Shown here: positions 58,578 to 64,000 of the stretch, in pieces
How the letters are laid out: every line of letters starts with the position of its first letter
Position numbering within the stretch: position 1 is the first letter of the stretch
From: Thelonectria olida
Taxonomy: Eukaryota; Ascomycota; Sordariomycetes; Hypocreales; Nectriaceae
DNA length: 64,000 bases
Assembly (NCBI GenBank): GCA_020736575.1
Contig: JAGPYM010000003.1
Location: 620,001 to 684,000, forward strand
Direction of reading: 5' to 3'
Made by a program: the position numbers and the translations under genes
The notes under the pieces: model-generated
What the model was told of the DNA's origin: nothing
Databases searched by the model: none
Seen by the model: the letters and a program-made list of their open reading frames with translations, nothing else

Positions 58578-59773
58578 ATGCCTTCAACCACAAACGGGAC
58601 CAACGGTACCAACGGTACCAACGGTACATCTGTCACCAAGAGTGCCAACACCACAAATGCCCATGATGCATCCAACCTCGACGTTAGCGAGAAGACGCGT
58701 CTCAAGTGGGCTGCCGAACCCAAGGAGCACGTTGTCCCGCCAGTCCTTGACCTGACAGTTGACAACATTACCCAAAATGTTGTCCTCGTCAACTCCAACG
58801 TGGCTGGCAAACCTCGCCTGCAGTACATCATCACCGAGCTGATCAAGGCTTCCCATGACTTTGTCCGCAAGGTCGAGCTGAAGTTTGACGAGTGGGAGAG
58901 TGCTTGTGAATTCTTGACCAGCGTGAGTCTTGGCCTCGTCAACTCGAGCCGCGGGTACTAATGCTTGTAAAGGTCGGTCAAATTTCAGACGATGTTCGCC
59001 ATGAGATGGTGCTACTGTCCGACATCCTTGGAATCTCAGCTCTGGTCGACTCCATCTCATACCCTCATCAACCTGGCGCCACCGAGTCCTCCGTCCTGGG
59101 TCCGTTCCACGACGAGAATGCCCACGTTATCGGCACAGGCGACTCCATTGCTTCTGAGGGCACCTTTGGCGAGTGCACTCTTGTTCGAGGCCACATCCGC
59201 GATGTCAAAGGCAACGGGGTGGCCAAGGCCCTGATTGATGTGTGGGAGACGGATGGTAACGGAGTGTACGACCTTGAATATGCCGACAAGGAGGGTCCCG
59301 ATTGTCGAGGCAAGCTCTGGTCTGAGCAAGACGGGTCTTATGCCTTCAAGTGTGTCCGACCGGTCCCGTATCCCATCTCAAACGATGGCCCAGTCGGTGA
59401 ACTTTTGCGCACTCTGAACAGACACTGGTACCGACCTGCTCATATGGTAAGTGCATCATCCATGGCGTAGCACAATTCAGGCTGACCTCGAATTCAGCAT
59501 TTCATGGTCCTCCACCCGGAGTATAACAAGCTCGTTACTGCTCTCTACTCACGAGACAGCAAATATGTCGAGAGCGACACGGTTTTCGGTGTCAAGAAGA
59601 GCTTGATGGTCGACTACATTTTCACGGTGGATGACGAACTTGTTAAAAAGTACGGACTGAAGACCTTCAAAAAGCAAGTTGACGGTGTTGAAAAGAAAGG
59701 CTTCTGGCTGCTTGAGTTCGACTTTGTCCTTGTAAAGGAGTCTGTTGAGCCTCCGAGAAAGACACATGATTAG
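58578..59773 (+). CDS. Intradiol ring-cleavage dioxygenase (hydroxyquinol / catechol 1,2-dioxygenase type)
   Basis: Three exons: 58578-58922, 58973-59446 and 59498-59773, giving 364 residues. The first intron carries a TACTAAT branch site. The N-terminus is a low-complexity run of NGT tripeptides encoded by a 9 bp repeat. An N-terminal helical dimerisation domain (about 40-150; DVRHEMVLLSDILG) precedes the catalytic beta-sandwich. The four non-heme Fe(III) ligands are visible: Tyr214 (GVYDLEY), Tyr248 (PVPYPI), His272 and His274 (RPAHMHF, the His pair split by intron 2). Spacing 34 and 24 between them fits catechol/hydroxyquinol 1,2-dioxygenases. It opens an ortho-diphenol ring to a muconate or maleylacetate product in the cytosol. 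GPFHDENAHVIGTG resembles hydroxyquinol enzymes, but substrate choice is not certain. Confidence 0.93.
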
Positions 59774-59897
59774 TTCACTGGCTGGCATGCGGAGTATAAT
59801 TCCATTTCTTTGTTTTGCAGTATGCGCTCTTAGTGGAAGCAGATATCGCATCGCACATATCAGTCTAAAGTTGTCCGTAGGCTGAAATCTTTCGAAC

Positions 59898-61499
59898 CTA
59901 CTGCTCCAACGCTGCCAAAGCCTGTTCCAGGGTCTGGCCGGTGAGCCTGCATGTGAAGTGGTTGTTAGCCTCAAACTGGAACAGTGGAAATCATGACCTC
60001 GGGACGTACTTTTGAAAGACTTCTCTATACTTCTTCGTGGTCTCAGCGACGACATTGTCGGGTAGCACAACCTAATGATCGTGTTAGAATTCGAGGGGGG
60101 AGTAGCATAGCTAAGAGTCGTCCAAGGGGACTTACGCCAGCCTTGCCCTTCAGTCCATTTGAGGTCAGGTAGTCACGAAGGTATTGCTTGTCGAAGCTGG
60201 GCTGGTCCACTCCAACATTGACGGGCGCCGGCCAGAATCGAGAGCTATCCGGGGTCCTATCGTTTCCACATCAGTATTTCAATACAATCTAACATTCGGG
60301 GACAACGTACAAGACCTCATCGACCAAGATCAGCTCATCCTTCTCCTCATCGAGGCCTAGCGATAATGTCAGCAAGTCAACCACGCATCAGTAGAACAAT
60401 GGGATGCAATCCTAACCAAACTCCATCTTGGTGTCCGCAAGCACGATACCCCGCTCCAGCTAAACATCGGTAGTTAGCTTCATGGTTCCTCCGAAAGGTA
60501 CACTTTAGGCAAGTTGCTTACCGCGTAGTCATAGGCTGCCTTGTAAACCTTGAGGGCAATTTTCTCAATCTCGCCAGCCCACTTGTCGCCCACGATTTTC
60601 CTGGCCGCCTCGGGGGAGATGTTCTCGTCTTTTTCGCCCGCTGGCGCTTTGGTGGATGGCTATCACAACCAAGGGTCAGCTTGACTCTGACTTTGTGCGG
60701 CGGGCCAGTTCACTATGGTGAAAAACGGTGGTGATTTGCTCATAGAGATTGGGATGTAGGCTTACCGTGTAAATTGGGCCTCCGGGGAAGGCCTGAGAAC
60801 GCTGCAAACCGACCGGCTGGGGAATACCGTGAACGGTGCCTGATTTGGAGTATCTTTACAGGAAAGATTTAGAATTGGAAACTCCAGATAATGTAGGGGG
60901 AGTGAGGTCAAGTTTGTTATAGACTTACTCGCTCCATGCTGAACCAGTGATGTGCCCACGAACTATACAGAGTCAGCGAGAGGCTTTTTAACGAAATGTT
61001 ATTCGCGTACCAATAACCTCAATAGGGAACACCTTCAAAGAGCGAATCTGCATGCATCGGCCTCGTAGGACAGCTCTCTCGGCGGGTGTCACAACTTCAG
61101 GGGGGTTCAGGCTCAGGACATGGTGCTTCAATTCGGGAACTTTTTCGGCGAGGACCTTGAACCAGTGGGCTACACACTACGGTTAGCATATGTGTTAAAT
61201 AGAGTGATATTCCTCGGACATGGTCTCATTGGAAGCTCTACAACGTACCTGAGAGCTGACACAAGATTTCACCCTTGTCGGGGATTCCATTGGCAAGAAC
61301 CTCGTCATAAGCGGAGATACGATCCGTAACGCCCATAAGCAGGGTCGAGTCGCTGAGCTTGAAAAGCTCTCTCACTTTGCCGCTGTGATTGAGTGTCAGT
61401 CAATGAGTCAATGATTCAATGTTGCAATTCATGATAGGAGGCTGACGTTGCGATCCGGGGCAAAGATTCGACATCGATGGAAGTGATAGCCGGAGACAT
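59898..61499 (-). CDS. ADE1: Phosphoribosylaminoimidazole-succinocarboxamide synthase (SAICAR synthetase)
   Basis: A gene split by many short introns. Exons I could fix include 61447-61499 ([18 protein letters not shown]), 60417-60459, 60311-60356, 60136-60256, 60010-60071 and 59898-59946; further exons lie between 60522 and about 61385. Family motifs: [45 protein letters not shown] followed by [38 protein letters not shown], and the signature [10 protein letters not shown]. The enzyme ligates aspartate to CAIR with ATP in de novo purine synthesis, in the cytosol. It is single-copy housekeeping in fungi and marks the return to primary-metabolism genes. The donor of the first intron (GTCAGC) is weak, yet the resulting IATGKVRELF joint is exactly as expected. 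Confidence 0.93.
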
Positions 61500-61793
61500 G
61501 TTGATCGATCAATCGGTGCGTGCAATTGAGGTTGTGGAATGACTGGTGTAGCAGCTTCTGCCTGAGATGTAAAGAGATGACTGATGCTGGAGTGCACTTT
61601 GGCCGATGATGCAAGTGGGGCACTCGGGGAAAATTTGAAGCAACCTTGGAGGGGCAGGAGAGTTGGAGGGGCACACATGCCGTCGGAGAAGAATCGGAGA
61701 GCTCCGCGCCTGGAGTAGTTAGAGCACTGTGGGCTTTCTAAGTCGCGTGCCAAAGGAAAGACTAGCACGGTGCCAATACCGTTTATTTGATAC

Positions 61794-63590
61794 CTAGTAC
61801 AACACACCAGGCCTTATATCTCTAATCCTTCGCTCCTGATCAAGGCCGAGCCTAAGCCTTGGTTCCGTTTGAACTTTTGGCTCCTGGATTCCTTTGGGTT
61901 CAACGAATCGCGCCAACTCATCCGGGCTAGCATCTTGAGATGACTGGCGAACATGTCCCTGGCTCCCATCGCTCACAACTGACGAGTCGACATCCCCGGG
62001 CAAGATTTCACCATATCGGAACTTGACATGTCGTAGTGGTGCTAGTCCCTCGCTTATACCACTGTTTGAGCTGCCAACTTGAAGTGTGGGCGCTCCCAGC
62101 GCTCTCGCAATGTCGAATGCGTCCAGTGATACGTCGCGACCCAAGTGATGCCATCCGAGCAACAGGAAGAAGATGACGAGCACTTGCACAACCATACATG
62201 CAATCGTAATGCCAAGCCACTTGTAATGGCTCTGGTAAGCAGCCGCAACCTTTGTCTGTTGCACTGAAAGTTGCTGCGGCTCCACGGCCGAGCTATTGTA
62301 GGCCGAGTAGGCGATTGCGCTGCGAAGCATCAACTCGCGGACCGTGTTCACGAAGTCGGTTGTTGGGTCTTCCCAAGTCATGGAGCAATTCCCATACGTC
62401 GAGATGTCCGATGTGATGTAGTTGCTGGCGGCCTGGCCCGTGGCAGTGAGCGTGTATGGGGTGAAAGTCATAGTGGCGAGACGCAGGTTAACAGACGACG
62501 CGTAGAGATCGTCCACGACGTAGGCGATGCCGCCCAGCATACTCATAAAGCCACCTGCAGCGTAGCTTCCGGTGTAGATGTAATCATAGCCGTAGTTCGC
62601 ATACTTCTTTGGAAAGCTGGTGAGCTCGATGGTGTCGTTTTGGCCCAACTGCCAATTTTTCAATGTCGCGGTGCCATTGCTGACCGCGATTGGGTATCGC
62701 ACCGTAGCAAGACGCAGGGAGCATTTCCGTCGAACCATGTCGCCAATGCATGCTGCATTGGGCTTGTACAGAGACGTGACATTGATGGTGCTGAAATCCT
62801 CAAACGTCTGGGAGGCGCCGAAGTCGATGCCGACTTGAAATGTAGTGTAGTTGTTCTTGCGTGCACCGGCCGCGAGCTGCGAGAAGTTGTAGGCAACGTG
62901 GGTTTCAGTACAGCTAACGTCAAACCCAGGAGCGGGCAATGTCAGCGCACATGTCACATTTTCGTTGCACCCGTCGATGAGCAATTCGATGTCTTCGCGG
63001 TTGGAATATGCACGACTGACGTTCCCAAAGAGCGGCGTGAGGAGCTCTGGGCCAACACCATATGCGCTAAAGTCGGCGGGAAGGGGTTCGTTCGAGACGC
63101 GGACGCTCACGTCGGCATCGAAAGGTTGGTATGTCTTGGTGGTAACAGAGGACGCTTTCTGGATCAATGGGCCGTCGATGACTGAGACGATAAGCGACAC
63201 AACTGCGGCAATGGCAAACTTGTCGAATGCTGCAGTACGGCTGAATAGGGCAACAACCGATTGCTGGATGTCCAAGTCGAATTGGAGCTTCCGAAGCTCA
63301 GCACCCTTCAGAGCCTGAAGCCACCATGAAATCTCGTAGCCTTGTCCAAGGGCGACTATCAGACAGAGATTGCCGAGACTGACGAGAAGCGATAGGAGAA
63401 CGGAGACGGAGACGGTTCGTGAAGCACCGGGCCAGGCGGTGATGTCTTTGCCTTCTGATTGCCACAGCACAATGCCTAAGCCAATGCAACATAGCATGAA
63501 ACCGAAGATGTTGAGAAACGCGACCCACGGAACATGGCTCGAGAAGCCAGGCTTCCATGCAATGCCGTCTTTCTGGGCTTGAGGCTGCAT
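61794..63590 (-). CDS. Multi-pass membrane protein of unknown function
   Basis: Intronless, 598 residues. Two N-terminal helices (about 20-43 and 60-82), a third (about 122-140), a large central domain (about 145-460) with many N-glycosylation sequons (NVT, NFS, NYT, NDT, NCS, NSS) and several Cys, a final strong helix (LGITIACMVVQVLVIFFLLLG, about 464-486) and a charged cytosolic tail ending RDIRPGVLY. This resembles the large group of uncharacterised fungal membrane proteins with a glycosylated extracellular loop (of the DUF3176 sort in layout, though its signature motif is not seen). It is likely in the plasma membrane or secretory pathway. I do not recognise a specific family or function. 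Confidence 0.85.
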   Translation of the reverse strand: MQPQAQKDGIAWKPGFSSHVPWVAFLNIFGFMLCCIGLGIVLWQSEGKDITAWPGASRTVSVSVLLSLLVSLGNLCLIVALGQGYEISWWLQALKGAELRKLQFDLDIQQSVVALFSRTAAFDKFAIAAVVSLIVSVIDGPLIQKASSVTTKTYQPFDADVSVRVSNEPLPADFSAYGVGPELLTPLFGNVSRAYSNREDIELLIDGCNENVTCALTLPAPGFDVSCTETHVAYNFSQLAAGARKNNYTTFQVGIDFGASQTFEDFSTINVTSLYKPNAACIGDMVRRKCSLRLATVRYPIAVSNGTATLKNWQLGQNDTIELTSFPKKYANYGYDYIYTGSYAAGGFMSMLGGIAYVVDDLYASSVNLRLATMTFTPYTLTATGQAASNYITSDISTYGNCSMTWEDPTTDFVNTVRELMLRSAIAYSAYNSSAVEPQQLSVQQTKVAAAYQSHYKWLGITIACMVVQVLVIFFLLLGWHHLGRDVSLDAFDIARALGAPTLQVGSSNSGISEGLAPLRHVKFRYGEILPGDVDSSVVSDGSQGHVRQSSQDASPDELARFVEPKGIQEPKVQTEPRLRLGLDQERRIRDIRPGVLY

Positions 63591-64000
63591 CGCAAAAGCA
63601 GTGGCAGAGGAGTGTAGTCACAGAGAGCGCACGAATTGGCGAACCGAGCATTCAAGAGCATTTCCAGCCCTAGGGAATCAGCACGGCAAATTTGTGCCGA
63701 TCCAGCCTCATGAAACGGAGAAACTCCACTAATACACGTATGACCGTCAATGGGCCTGTCAATGGTAGTTCATAGATACATGGGTATTTACATACACTTG
63801 GTCCTGAAATCGTGTGAAACGACAACTTTTTACCGCCTTCCTCTGCAACGAGACTCTAAGTTATCTCTGAATTTAGACCACGCATAACAAGACAAAGGCA
63901 AAGGCCATTTGTTTCTCTATCGCAACTAGAGCAAAATTCGTCATCTTCAAGGAGGCGTCAGCATGACCCATGCTCTGAGGACCTTGCACAAACTGGGGTT
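63591..64000. other. Upstream region of the membrane protein gene, to window end
   Basis: About 410 bp with no gene recognised; presumably the promoter of the minus-strand membrane protein gene. Confidence 0.4.

Noticed and set aside
62271..63185. 304-codon plus-strand frame
   Set aside because: Antisense to the membrane protein gene; no domain.

Overview
The window is fungal nuclear DNA from a filamentous ascomycete (Pezizomycotina). The evidence is genes broken by many 50-90 nt GT-AG introns, Zn2Cys6 regulators, self-sufficient P450 and non-reducing PKS families, and a perfect TACTAAT-like branch site. The gene families suggest Sordariomycetes, probably Hypocreales, but this is inference. 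Gene models below were assembled by hand by joining exons across splice sites.

The core (about 18.8-42.5 kb) is a seven-gene chlorinated meroterpenoid cluster whose enzyme set matches the ascochlorin pathway of Acremonium egyptiacum one for one: ascG (P450), ascF (membrane terpene cyclase), ascE (P450-reductase fusion), ascD (flavin halogenase), ascA (UbiA prenyltransferase), ascB (A-T-R NRPS-like reductase) and ascC (non-reducing PKS). By analogy, ascC makes orsellinic acid, ascA adds a farnesyl group (ilicicolinic acid B), ascB reduces the acid to the aldehyde (ilicicolin B), ascD chlorinates (ilicicolin A), ascE epoxidises the terminal prenyl double bond, ascF cyclises (ilicicolin C) and ascG desaturates to ascochlorin. 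The ascofuranone-branch genes (ascH, ascI, ascJ) are not in this window. Genes are arranged as divergent and convergent pairs. A TGGCCGA-type motif recurs in their shared promoters.

Left of the core (12.5-16.1 kb) lie a Zn2Cys6 regulator and a condensation/acetyltransferase-fold acyltransferase that may belong to the cluster and could add an acylation step. Further left are a CYP52-like P450, an XlnR-like regulator beside a GH43 glycosidase, a small secreted lysozyme-like protein, and a small basic protein with an MGCC lipidation signature. The first 2.3 kb holds no supportable gene.

Right of the core (42.5-48 kb) is a decayed repeat island: two diverged copies of one ~290 bp repeat, an HNH nuclease relic, a hAT transposase relic, and one intact DUF7053-like gene. 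It probably marks the cluster's edge. Beyond it (48-60 kb) come an SNG1/DUF3533 membrane protein and a likely catabolic group: MFS transporter, large Zn2Cys6 regulator, 2-oxoadipate dioxygenase/decarboxylase-like protein (DUF1338/HglS family) and intradiol ring-cleavage dioxygenase. The window ends with the purine gene ADE1 and a multi-pass membrane protein of unknown function.
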